NCBI GenBank assembly: GCA_964537035.1
Contig: CAZIAK010000037.1
Location: forward strand, 1-50,795
From: CAZIAK01 sp964537035
Lineage (GTDB): Bacteria > Planctomycetota > B15-G4
Length of the DNA: 50,795 bases
Direction of reading: 5' to 3'
Below, in pieces: positions 41,299-50,300 of this stretch. The notes under the pieces were generated by a model. The model saw only the letters and a program-made list of their open reading frames with translations, was not told the origin of the DNA and ran no database searches. How positions within the stretch are numbered: position 1 is the first letter of the stretch; each line of letters begins with the position of its first letter. A program made the position numbers and the translations under genes.

Positions 41299-42536
41299 GC
41301 CGCCCCGCTTTCACCACCGGGTCAGCTGTGCTGTTGGTCTTGCCTGCCACCGCTGCCTTTGCGGCGGGCAGAGACGTGCTCCTGGCCAGCGACAGCGGCT
41401 GGACCGTGGAGCGGGTGCTGCTCTTGGCCCTGGCCCTCTCTCTCGCCGGCACCGGGTTGCTGATTCAGCGGCTGGTCAGCGGACGCCGTGACATGGCCGC
41501 CCAGGTGGCCCGCAACGCCGGTCTGCTCGAAGCCCTCGACGAAGGCTTGCTGGGTGTGGATGGCGCGGGCCGGGTGATCCTGGCCAACAAGGGAGCCCGT
41601 CGCCTGCTCGCTTCAGCTGATGGGGATCCGATCGGCCTGCCCCTCGTGCGTGTGTCGAGCCTGCCTGCGCTGGCGACGACCATTGATCAGGCGCGCAGTG
41701 TGGGCGGCCGGGTCTTCTACGAGACCACGGTGCGGGAGAGCGACGAAGATCGTGTGCTGCGCATCGTGGCCAGTCCCATCCCCGGGCCCGAGGGGCTTTG
41801 CATCGTGGCCGTGCGCGACCTCACCGAGATGCGCCGCCTGGAGCTGGTGCGCCGGGACTTCGTCTCCAACGTGTCCCACGAGTTGAAGACCCCGCTCACG
41901 TCCATGCGCGGGTTCGTGGAGGCGGTGCTCGAAGACCCCGAGATGCCTGACGAGCTGCGCACCCAGTTTCTGGGCAAGGCGCGGCACAGCACGGAGCGCC
42001 TCTCGGCCATCGTCAGCGACCTGCTCAACCTGACCCGCATCGAGTCGGCTGGGGGGCAGGGCGAGCGGGAGCCCCTCGATCTGGGCAGCCTGATAGCAGG
42101 CGTGGTGGAGGCGGCCACCGGAGACGCAGAGAGCCGGGGAGTCGCCCTGGCCTTCGCCGGCCCCCCCGCCGAGACCACGGTCATGGGCGACGAGCAGGCC
42201 GTGGCCCTGGCGGTCTCCAACCTGCTGGACAACGCGGTGAAGTACTCCCCCGAGGGAGGCTTCGTCGGTCTCAAGTTGGCCAGAGAGAACGAGTGGATGG
42301 TGCTCTCCGTCGAGGATCAGGGCCCCGGCGTGCCTGAGGCCGAGCGAGAGCGGATCTTCGAGCGTTTCTACCGGGTCGACAAGGTGCGCTCCCGGGCCCT
42401 GGGCGGCACGGGCCTGGGGCTCTCCATCGTCAAGAACGTGGTCCTGGCCCACGGCGGCGAGGTGGAGGTTCAGAGCGGCGATTCCGGTGGCAGTCGCTTC
42501 GTGATGCGCCTGCCCGCCCACGCCTCTGGGGGCTGA
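41295..42536 (+). CDS. phoR: PhoR-type sensor histidine kinase
   Basis: A 413-residue membrane kinase with two short N-terminal helices (about 11-25 and 38-58) and little periplasmic sequence. A PAS-like domain (about 75-180; LLEALDEGLLGVDGAGRVILANKG) precedes the HisKA domain FVSNVSHELKTPLTSMRG with phospho-acceptor His195. The ATPase domain has VSNLLDNAVKYSP (N box), VEDQGPGVP (G1) and GGTGLGLSIVKN (G2). The small sensor region fits PhoR kinases, which respond through the Pst transporter rather than by binding ligand directly. It starts at GTG 41295, overlapping the phoB stop, so the two are translationally coupled. Confidence 0.87.
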   Translation: MSRPAFTTGSAVLLVLPATAAFAAGRDVLLASDSGWTVERVLLLALALSLAGTGLLIQRLVSGRRDMAAQVARNAGLLEALDEGLLGVDGAGRVILANKGARRLLASADGDPIGLPLVRVSSLPALATTIDQARSVGGRVFYETTVRESDEDRVLRIVASPIPGPEGLCIVAVRDLTEMRRLELVRRDFVSNVSHELKTPLTSMRGFVEAVLEDPEMPDELRTQFLGKARHSTERLSAIVSDLLNLTRIESAGGQGEREPLDLGSLIAGVVEAATGDAESRGVALAFAGPPAETTVMGDEQAVALAVSNLLDNAVKYSPEGGFVGLKLARENEWMVLSVEDQGPGVPEAERERIFERFYRVDKVRSRALGGTGLGLSIVKNVVLAHGGEVEVQSGDSGGSRFVMRLPAHASGG

Positions 42537-42669
42537 GGCCCAGCGAGTCGGGGGAGGTGGGGAGCCCGGGGAGCGAAGAGGCTGAATCCCTCAGAACCGG
42601 GTGGCTGTGCCCCGTCGGGCGGGGAGCGGGCAGGATTCCCGCCGTGGCTTGCACGGCTCGCTGAACGGC

Positions 42670-42689
42670 GTTAAGTTAACGATGTAAAC
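42670..42689. promoter_or_regulatory. Candidate TetR-family operator
   Basis: A perfect odd palindrome, GTTAAGTTAAC (42670-42680), overlaps a second imperfect inverted pair GTTAAC/GTAAAC ending at 42689, about 60 nt before the TetR ATG. It stands out as AT-rich in a GC-rich context. TetR regulators usually bind palindromes in their own promoter. Confidence 0.4.
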
Positions 42690-42745
42690 ACGCACGGGCC
42701 AGGACGCCGATAGCCTGTGAATCACCCCATGGAGGCCCGTATTCC

Positions 42746-43393
42746 ATGTCACCTCGCCCAGGCAACGGTGATCTGCGCCGGAAGATCCTCGATGAGGCCC
42801 GGCACCTGTTGGTCGCGCAAGGCGTCTCGGCCCTGTCCATGCGCCGGGTGGCCAGCGAGGTGGGGGTCTCTGCCACCAGCATCTACCTGTACTACAAGGA
42901 CAAGAAGGCCCTGATCCACGCCCTCATCGCCGAGGGCATGGAACTGCTGGGGCAGGGCCTGCGGGAAAGCCTGGCGGAGGCCCAGGCGGCGGGGAGATCT
43001 TCTGCTGAGTTGCCGGTCAAGCGCATCGAGGCCATGTGCCGACAGTACCTGGAGTTCGCCCAGGCCCATCCCGAGTACTACGAGATCATGTTCCTGCTCC
43101 GCCCACAGCTCATGGATCGCTACCCCAGGCGCATGTATCGGGTGGCCCGAAAGAACCTGGGCCTGGCTGTTCGCGAGCTGGCCGCTGCCGATGGGCAGAC
43201 CGCTTCCGACGAGCACCGCCTGCGCGCCTCCGTGATGTGGTCGACGCTCCACGGTGCCGTCTCTCTCATGCAGGCGTCGCGCTTCGATGCCTCCTTGCCC
43301 CGCGAGCGCCTGATGGATGAGGCCCTGGCCACCGCGCTGGCGGCCGGCTGCCCCCAGCGCACCCCAAACCTCCCTGCTGAAACGACCCGCTGA
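42746..43393 (+). CDS. TetR/AcrR-family transcriptional regulator (probable fadE regulator)
   Basis: A 215-residue regulator. The N-terminal helix-turn-helix (DLRRKILDEARHLLVAQGVSALSMRRVASEVGVSATSIYLYYKDKKAL, residues 9-56) matches TetR family DNA-binding domains, including the typical YLYYKDK segment. The C-terminal ligand domain has the QYLEFAQAHPEYYEIMFLL pattern of the WHG subgroup (TetR_C with fatty-acid-type ligands in some members). Its stop shares a base with the fadE ATG (TGATG), so the two are made together, which suggests the ligand may be an acyl-CoA or fatty acid. GGAGG lies upstream of the ATG at a long distance (12 nt). Confidence 0.85.
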   Translation: MSPRPGNGDLRRKILDEARHLLVAQGVSALSMRRVASEVGVSATSIYLYYKDKKALIHALIAEGMELLGQGLRESLAEAQAAGRSSAELPVKRIEAMCRQYLEFAQAHPEYYEIMFLLRPQLMDRYPRRMYRVARKNLGLAVRELAAADGQTASDEHRLRASVMWSTLHGAVSLMQASRFDASLPRERLMDEALATALAAGCPQRTPNLPAETTR

Positions 43394-45912
43394 TGGACCC
43401 CGAGATGCTCCCTTCGATGGACCCGCTGATGAACACCACATCGCTGCTCGCCCTGGCCAGTCTCTCGGCTGGCTGGTTGACCCTGCTCGGCGTGCTCGGG
43501 GTCTTGGCCCTGGGCTACCTGTCCGCGCCGCTGATCGCCTGGACAGCTGTGCTCGCCGTGCTGCTCCTGGCCGGTGGGGCCGGGACGATTCTGTGGAGCC
43601 TGTTCGGGGTGCTGGCGGTGATCACCAACGTGGTGGCCCTGCGACGGCAGCTGCTCACTCGCCCGGTGTTGTCGTTCATGCAGGCGATGAAGTTCCTGCC
43701 GGCCATCTCGAAGACCGAACGTCAGGCCATCGAGGCCGGCACGGTGTGGGTCGACGGTGAGCTGTTCTCCGGTCGCCCCGACCTGAAGCGCCTGGCCACC
43801 GAGGGCTGCCCCACGCTGTCCGACGAAGAGCAGGCCTTTCTGGATGGGCCCACGGAAGAACTCTGCAAGATGACCGACGACTGGGAGATCCATCAGCTGC
43901 GCGATCTGCCCCAGGCTGTGTGGGACGCCATGGCTCGGTTGGGTTTCTTCGGGCTGATCATCCCCAAGAAGTACGGCGGCAAGGGCTTCAGCGCCACGGC
44001 CCACAGCGCGGTGGTGGCCAAGTTGTCCAGCCGCTCCATGCCTCTGGGGATCACGGTCATGGTGCCCAACTCGTTGGGTCCCGCGGAGTTGCTGACCCAT
44101 TACGGCACCGACGAACAGAAGGACCACTACCTGCCGCGCCTGGCCAGCGGTGAAGAGATCCCTGCGTTCGCCCTCACCGAACCGGGTGCCGGCAGCGACG
44201 CCGGGTCGATCACGGCGTCCGGCGAGATCTTCCGCAACGACGAGGGCGAGCTGTCCCTGCGCCTCAACTGGAACAAGCGCTATATCACCCTGGCGTCCGT
44301 GTGCACCGTACTTGGCCTGGCCTTCAAGCTCCGCGATCCGGACAAGCTGCTAGGTGGCGAGGTCAACCTGGGCATCACCTGCGCGTTGGTGCCGAGCGAC
44401 ACGCCCGGCGTCGAGCTGGGCAAGCGCCACGACCCGCTCGGGGTGTCGTTCATCAACGCGCCCACGAAGGGTCATGACGTCATCGTGCCCTTCGGCGCCA
44501 TCATCGGCGGCGACGAGGGCGTGGGCCGGGGTTGGCTGATGCTCATGGAGTGCCTGGCCGCAGGCCGTGGCATCTCGTTGCCCGCCAGCTCCACCGCAGG
44601 CGTCAAGCTCGCCGCCCGGGTCACCGGTGCCTACGCGGCGGTGCGCCAGCAGTTCGGTCTGTCCATCGGCAAGTTCGAGGGCATCGAAGAGCCCCTCGCG
44701 CGCATCGGTGGCAAGGCCTACATGCTCGACGCGGCCCGGCGCTACACCACCGCCGGGCTCGACGACGGCGCCAAGCCCGCCGTGGTCACGGCCATGGCCA
44801 AGTACAACTTCACCGAGATCTCCCGCGAAGTGGTCAACGACGCCATGGACATCGTGGGCGGCGCGGGCATCTCTCGCGGCCCACGCAACATCATGGCCAC
44901 GGCCTACTGCGGCGCGCCCATCTCGATCACGGTCGAGGGCGCGAACATCCTCACCCGCACGCTGATGATCTTCGGCCAGGGCGCGATCCGTTGCCACCCC
45001 TACGCCTACCAGGAGATCAAGGCGGCGGGGGACAACGACCTGGCCGCGTTCGACAAGGCCTTCTGGGCCCACGTCGGACACGTCATCGGCAACGGCTCAA
45101 GGGCCCTGTTGCTCACGCTCACCCGCGGCCGCCTCGTGCCGTCGCCCGTGGCCGGGCCTGCCGCGCCTTACTACCGCAAGCTGGCCTGGACCTCGGCATC
45201 GTTCGCGTTCCTGGCCGACGTGGCCATGGCGTCACTCGGCGGGAACCTCAAGCGCAAGGAGACCATCGCCGGCCGGTTCAGCGACATCTTCTCCTGGATG
45301 TACCTGGGCAACGCCGCGCTCCGTCGCTTCGAAGCCGAAGGTCGCCGTCCCGAAGATGTGCCGTTCATGGTCTGGTCCATGGAGCACGCTTTCGGGAAGG
45401 TTCAGGAGGCCTTCGACGGTCTCTACACCAACCTCGAAGTACCCGCTCTCAGCTGGCTGCTCGCAGGTCCGGTGCGCCTCTGGTCGCGCATGAACAGCAT
45501 GGGCAGCGGTCCGGATGACGCGCTCGGGAGCAAGCTCGCCCGAGCCCTGCAAGTCCCCGGCGCCCAGCGCGACCGCCTGACCAGCGAGATCTTCGTGAGC
45601 GCAGATCCGGAGGACGCTCTGGGCCGACTCGAGCACGCCTTCGGTCTCTGCTTCGACGCCGAAGCCGTGGCAGCGAAGATCAAGGGCGCGATCCGCCTGG
45701 GCAAGCTGCCCCGGGCCAAGCCGCTCAAGCTCGTCGACGAGGCCGTGGCCGCAGAGATCATCAGCGCCGAAGAAGCCGACCTCGTCCGTCGCGCCGAAGA
45801 GGCCCGCTGGGATGCGGTGCAGGTCGACGCCTTCCCAACCACTGACTTCCCGCCCCGCAAAGGCGCCGCCCCCGTAGCACCCGAAGCCGCCCACCAATCG
45901 GTCGCTGACTGA
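43393..45912 (+). CDS. fadE: Acyl-CoA dehydrogenase FadE
   Basis: An 839-residue FadE, close to the 814 residues of the E. coli enzyme. Two or three N-terminal hydrophobic segments (about 15-80) anchor it to the membrane. The catalytic core has FGLIIPKKYGGKGFS, FALTEPGAGSDAGS (the acyl-CoA dehydrogenase signature), GRGISLPASSTAGVKLAARVTGAYA and DIVGGAGISRGPRN. A C-terminal FadE-specific domain starts near residue 560. It catalyses the first, FAD-dependent step of fatty acid beta-oxidation. The ATG at 43393 overlaps the TetR stop. Met9 or Met13 are alternative starts but do not affect any domain. No other beta-oxidation gene is in the window. Confidence 0.92.
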   Translation: MDPEMLPSMDPLMNTTSLLALASLSAGWLTLLGVLGVLALGYLSAPLIAWTAVLAVLLLAGGAGTILWSLFGVLAVITNVVALRRQLLTRPVLSFMQAMKFLPAISKTERQAIEAGTVWVDGELFSGRPDLKRLATEGCPTLSDEEQAFLDGPTEELCKMTDDWEIHQLRDLPQAVWDAMARLGFFGLIIPKKYGGKGFSATAHSAVVAKLSSRSMPLGITVMVPNSLGPAELLTHYGTDEQKDHYLPRLASGEEIPAFALTEPGAGSDAGSITASGEIFRNDEGELSLRLNWNKRYITLASVCTVLGLAFKLRDPDKLLGGEVNLGITCALVPSDTPGVELGKRHDPLGVSFINAPTKGHDVIVPFGAIIGGDEGVGRGWLMLMECLAAGRGISLPASSTAGVKLAARVTGAYAAVRQQFGLSIGKFEGIEEPLARIGGKAYMLDAARRYTTAGLDDGAKPAVVTAMAKYNFTEISREVVNDAMDIVGGAGISRGPRNIMATAYCGAPISITVEGANILTRTLMIFGQGAIRCHPYAYQEIKAAGDNDLAAFDKAFWAHVGHVIGNGSRALLLTLTRGRLVPSPVAGPAAPYYRKLAWTSASFAFLADVAMASLGGNLKRKETIAGRFSDIFSWMYLGNAALRRFEAEGRRPEDVPFMVWSMEHAFGKVQEAFDGLYTNLEVPALSWLLAGPVRLWSRMNSMGSGPDDALGSKLARALQVPGAQRDRLTSEIFVSADPEDALGRLEHAFGLCFDAEAVAAKIKGAIRLGKLPRAKPLKLVDEAVAAEIISAEEADLVRRAEEARWDAVQVDAFPTTDFPPRKGAAPVAPEAAHQSVAD

Positions 45913-45960
45913 CAGAGCAGGTTAGCAGCGCCATGGCCTCCGAACCGTCCCGTCGCCATC

Positions 45961-46046
45961 GTTGGCAGTAGCAGCTGGTGCACCCATCGTTGCGTGAGCT
46001 GCGCCGTGGCCGCTGCAACGCAGCCACGGCGCAGCTCACGCGACAG
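45961..46046. repeat. Interspersed hairpin repeat A, single copy (putative bidirectional terminator)
   Basis: A perfect 18-bp inverted repeat, CGTGAGCTGCGCCGTGGC (45993-46010) with GCCACGGCGCAGCTCACG (46023-46040), encloses 12 nt. It lies between the convergent fadE and phosphoesterase genes, where a two-way terminator is expected. The unit at 46016-46046 matches copies at 966-996 and 1021-1051 with one difference, and the left part resembles the units at 786 and 862. Confidence 0.85.
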
Positions 46047-46053
46047 AGCCCCG

Positions 46054-47031
46054 CTAGTCAAACGCCCACTGAACGTGGTGTTCGGGCCATCGGTACGCTC
46101 CTATGCACCCGACATCGTGGTGGTTGAGCATGCCGTTGTAGTCGACGCAGACGAAACGCTGCTGGGCCTGGACCGGCTGTCGCCCCCGCCTCGGGATCTC
46201 CGGTGCGTGCTCGCGCTGCCAGCGCAGGCTCTCCGGATGTCCCGGAGGGTAGGGGGGGACAAACACCGGGATCTCGGGTCGCGGGGGCAGGTTCCAGTAG
46301 TGCCCGAAGACGGTGACGCCGTCGTGGGGGATCTCGGCGCGCTGACCCTGCCACCAGCAGACCCTGACGAGCTTGCGCTCGTGTCCGTCCGCGTCCAGGA
46401 AGGGTTCGTCTGCCGGCTCTTCGAAGCCCTTGATCAGGATCTCGTGGTCGCACTCGGGGGCGGGGGGCACGCCGATGGCAGGCAGCCCGCTGATCAGCGC
46501 GCCGTCTCGAAAGGGTGAGCCCAGAGCGATGGCGTTGCGCAGGCGGTCGATGGGGCGGTCGCCGGGGAGCGTGGCCTCGGGCTTCAGCACGGCAGCCACG
46601 CGCTCCACGCAGGGTGTGTGCCACACGGCGTGAAGGACGCGCAGTCCCGGCAGTTGCACGGCGATGGGCAGGGTGGAGAAGAAGGCCAGCACGGCTTCCC
46701 AGCGGTCAGGGTGCCGGGTGATGTCAGCGATGGTCTCCCGATTGCTGGTGCGCTCGGGCTGATGCCCTTGGTGCCAGCCCACCAGGTTGTATTCGTGGTT
46801 TCCGAGCAGGCACAGGGCTCGGTCGTTGGCCACCAGCCTGGCCACGAGCTCGGAGACTGCGAGGCTTTGAGGGCCCCGGTCAATGAGGTCGCCCACGAAC
46901 AAGAGTAGGCGACCGTCCGGGTGTGCGCCGTCGCCATCGATGTCGTAGCCCAACTCGCGGCAGAGGGTTGTCAGCCCTGCGAGGTGTCCGTGGACATCGC
47001 CGATCACATCGAGGAGCAGAGGCTGGGTCAT
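46054..47031 (-). CDS. Calcineurin-like metallophosphoesterase
   Basis: A 325-residue cytosolic phosphoesterase with the metal-binding blocks in order: DVIGDVHGHLAGL (D12 and H14), FVGDLIDRGP, LLGNHEYNL, a His within RVLHAVWHTP and FGHYW. This is the serine/threonine phosphatase-like (PP1/ApaH) layout. ApaH and PrpE-type members hydrolyse Ap4A or phosphoproteins, but the substrate here is not fixed by sequence. The C-terminal part after GHYW (PPRPEIPVFVPPYPPGHPE...FVCVDYNG) is unusual in being Pro-rich. It diverges from the subtilase gene and faces fadE across repeat A. Confidence 0.85.
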   Translation of the reverse strand: MTQPLLLDVIGDVHGHLAGLTTLCRELGYDIDGDGAHPDGRLLLFVGDLIDRGPQSLAVSELVARLVANDRALCLLGNHEYNLVGWHQGHQPERTSNRETIADITRHPDRWEAVLAFFSTLPIAVQLPGLRVLHAVWHTPCVERVAAVLKPEATLPGDRPIDRLRNAIALGSPFRDGALISGLPAIGVPPAPECDHEILIKGFEEPADEPFLDADGHERKLVRVCWWQGQRAEIPHDGVTVFGHYWNLPPRPEIPVFVPPYPPGHPESLRWQREHAPEIPRRGRQPVQAQQRFVCVDYNGMLNHHDVGCIGAYRWPEHHVQWAFD

Positions 47032-47287
47032 GGACGGGGTCGCGAGGGAAGCGGCGCATCATAGCCACGGCGGCAGGGCAAGAAGGGGCCGATCCCGTCA
47101 CAAGCCGTGGGGGTCGGGGCCCCCACCTTCTGGAGACCGTGATATCCTTTGCCTCTCCCCGACCCCCGCCCCACGGTGACGTCTCTCCCCGGCGCCTCTC
47201 CCCCCTTCCCTCGACCCGCGCTGGCTTGGGACATGCCGCAGATCGTCGCTGCACGTGCAGCCACAGGTCTCGACTCCGTGGCCGGAT

Positions 47288-47303
47288 AAACCACCAATGG
47301 TTT
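47288..47303. promoter_or_regulatory. Small inverted repeat before the subtilase gene
   Basis: AAACCA and TGGTTT form a 6-bp inverted repeat around 4 nt, 8 bp upstream of the ATG at 47311. It could be a weak operator or a hairpin near the ribosome-binding region. No strong Shine-Dalgarno sequence is present. Confidence 0.2.
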
Positions 47304-47310
47304 GCCCACC

Positions 47311-50300
47311 ATGACAGCTGAGCTCCGCTTCTCCCCGGTCGTCGCCACTCGCGCCCTTGTTCTCACCGCCCTGATGGCCCTGTGCAATGCACCTGCCACG
47401 GCTCAGGCGCTTGGCGACGGTCAGCTCCCCGATGATTGGTTTGGACCCGGCCCGCTGCACACGGTGCTGGTCGAGAGCGGCGACACCCGCTCGCTGTCCC
47501 GGCTCGAACTCTCCGGCGCGGTGGTCTTCAGTCACGACTACGGCACCCGGCGTTTGTACGTCGTCGACGAGGCTTCCTTCGGTGGCCGACAGGCTCTGGC
47601 GGCGGCCGCGCTGCCGCTGCGAGATGAGCTGCGCCTGATCCCCGCGAACGGCTACCTGCTGGACACTGCTCATCCCGAGCTGACCTTGGAGCAGCTCCAC
47701 CCCGCTGAGCGCATCGCCGATGCTCTGCCTGGTCAGCCCGACCCGACCGCGGGTTTGTACCTGGTGCAGTTCGCTGGCCCCGTGACCGACGAGTGGCTCG
47801 AGCGCCTCGACGCCACGGGCAGCCGTCGCGTGCAGTACCTGCCCATGAACGCCTACGTGATCAGCGCCGATCCGAACAGCCTGGACGCCCTGGTGGCCCT
47901 GCGCGACGGAGACCCGGCGCTGAGTTACGTGGGCGCCTGGCAGCCCGCTTTTCGCATGAGGCCGATCGTGCGTCAGGCTGCGGACGAGGCCTTGGTCGTG
48001 TCGCGGCATCTGCCGATTCGGGTGCAGCTGGTAGAGAGCGAGCCGCTCCGCGCAGTGATCGCTGGCTTGTCCGCCATGGGCACGGTGCACGCGGCGCGCC
48101 GGGTGGGCGTCTACACCAACGTCGACATGGACATCGCGCCAGACCTGCTGCGCTTGCTGGCCCGTCAGCCGTCCGTGTTCGCCATTGAACCTCGGGGTGA
48201 GGTGACCCTGCTCGACGAACGCCAGGGACAGATCAGCGCGGGCAACGTGTCGGGGAGTACGGCCAGTGGCCCTGGGTACCTGAGTTGGCTCGCGGGTCAG
48301 GGCTTCAACTCCTCCCAGTTCGGTTCGTTCTCGGTCAACGTGGTCGACGATGCCACGTCGCTTACAGGGCATCCTGACCTGGACAACGGCCGCATAGATT
48401 TCACCTTGAACCCCACCAGCCAGACCGGAACCCAGGGCGGGCACGGCTTCTTGAACGCGCACATCGTGGCGGGCTTCAACAACGGCACCGGCTCCGCGAA
48501 CGAAGACGGTTCTGGCTACAACTATGGGCTGGGCATCGCACCCTGGGCCCACGTGGGCTCCACGGCGATCTTCGGTTCGGGCGGGCTGAACCCCACGTCT
48601 TACGAGAGCAACGCCTACAACAACGGCGCGCGGATCAGCACGAACAGCTGGTCGTTCCAGACGGGCGGTGGTGCGCCCATCGCCGACTACGACAGCAACG
48701 CCCAGGAGTTCGACGTCATCGTGCGCGACGCCCGGTCGGCGCAGGGCGGCAACCAGGAGTACATGGTGATCTTTGCCGCGGGCAACGACGGCCCGGGCAA
48801 CAACACGGTCTCCACGCCGAGTACGGCCAAGAACATCCTCACGGTGGGGGCCTCCGAGAACTGGCGACCCACGGGGACGGACGGCTGCGGTGTCAGCAAC
48901 AGCGGCGCCGACAATATTCGCGACATCATCAGCTTCTCCAGCCACGGGCCGGTGAACTCGAGCGGCGGTGATGGTCGCTGGAAGCCCGAGATCGTGGCCC
49001 AGGGGACCCACGTCGAGGCGGGCATCCCCCAGAGCAACTACAACGGCAGCAGCGTGTGCAATCAGTACTTCCCGTCGGGGCAGACGCTCTACGGTTGGTC
49101 GAGTGGTACGAGCCACTCCACGCCCGCCCTGGCTGGCGGTGCGGCGCTGGTGCGGCAGTGGTTCTTGAATCAGTCCATGGCGGCTCCGAGCCCGGCCATG
49201 AACAAGGCGGTGCTGGTCAACGGCGCCGAGTACATGACCGACGCCTTCGCTGGCGACACCTTGCCGTCCAACTCCCAAGGCATGGGCCGCATGCAGCTGG
49301 GGCGGACGTTCGCTGGCGTGTCGCGCCTGTTCGTCGATCAGTCGGTGGTGCTAGGCAGTACGGGCGCCAGCCACGTGGTCAACGGCGTGGTGGACGACAG
49401 CGGGCAGGTCTTCCGGGTCAGCCTGGTCTGGACCGACGCGCCGGGTTCGACGAGCGGCGCGCCGTGGGTCAACGACCTCGATCTGACCGTGAACGTGGGC
49501 GGGGCGACCTACCGGGGCAACGTGTTCTCGGGCGCGACGTCGGTGACCGGTGGCTCGGCTGACATCCGCAACAACACCGAGTCGGTGTTCTTGCCAGCAG
49601 GACTGTCCGGCGCCTTCACCGTCACGGTGAGCGGCTCCACCATCAGCGGCGATGGAGTTCCCGGCAACGGGGACGGCACCGATCAGGATTTCGCGTTGGT
49701 CATCTACAACGGCTCGACCGGTGGTGGTCCCACGCCCCCGATCGCCGGCTTCATCGGGACGCCGGTCTCTGGCATCGTGCCGCTCGCCGTGTCCTTCAAC
49801 GACACGACGACCGGCACCGTGGACACCTGGGCCTGGACCTTTGGCGACGGCGGCACCTCGACCGCGCAGAACCCGAGCCACACCTACACGTCCGTGGGCA
49901 CCTACACCGTCAGCCTGACCGCCAGCGGCTCGGCGGGCGCGGACACGGACACGAAGGTCGCCTACATCGATGTGATGGCCGTGCCGCCAGCTGGTGTGGG
50001 CGATGGCAGCTTCGAGTCCCAGACGGCGGGGGCTGCGCCTGGCTCGCCGTGGGCCGTGGACTTTGGCAGCGGCCACGTGATCAGTCCGTCGGGCGTCTCG
50101 AGCGACTCGGGCATGCCCTCCAATGGGACCCAGTGGGCCGAGATCGCTGGAGACAGCACCAACAACACCACACCTCCGAGCAACCCGGGTGGGGTGACAA
50201 ATCCCGCGTTGGGCGGGGCGGGCATCACCCAGACGTTCAGCTACCCCGCAGGCCAGAGCGAGCTGAGTTTCGAGGCGCTCTTCCTGCGCAACGAAGACCC

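Noticed and set aside
47098..49278. 726-residue minus-strand ORF opposite the subtilase
   Set aside because: Long only because high GC suppresses stops; the plus-strand frame contains the full subtilase motif set.
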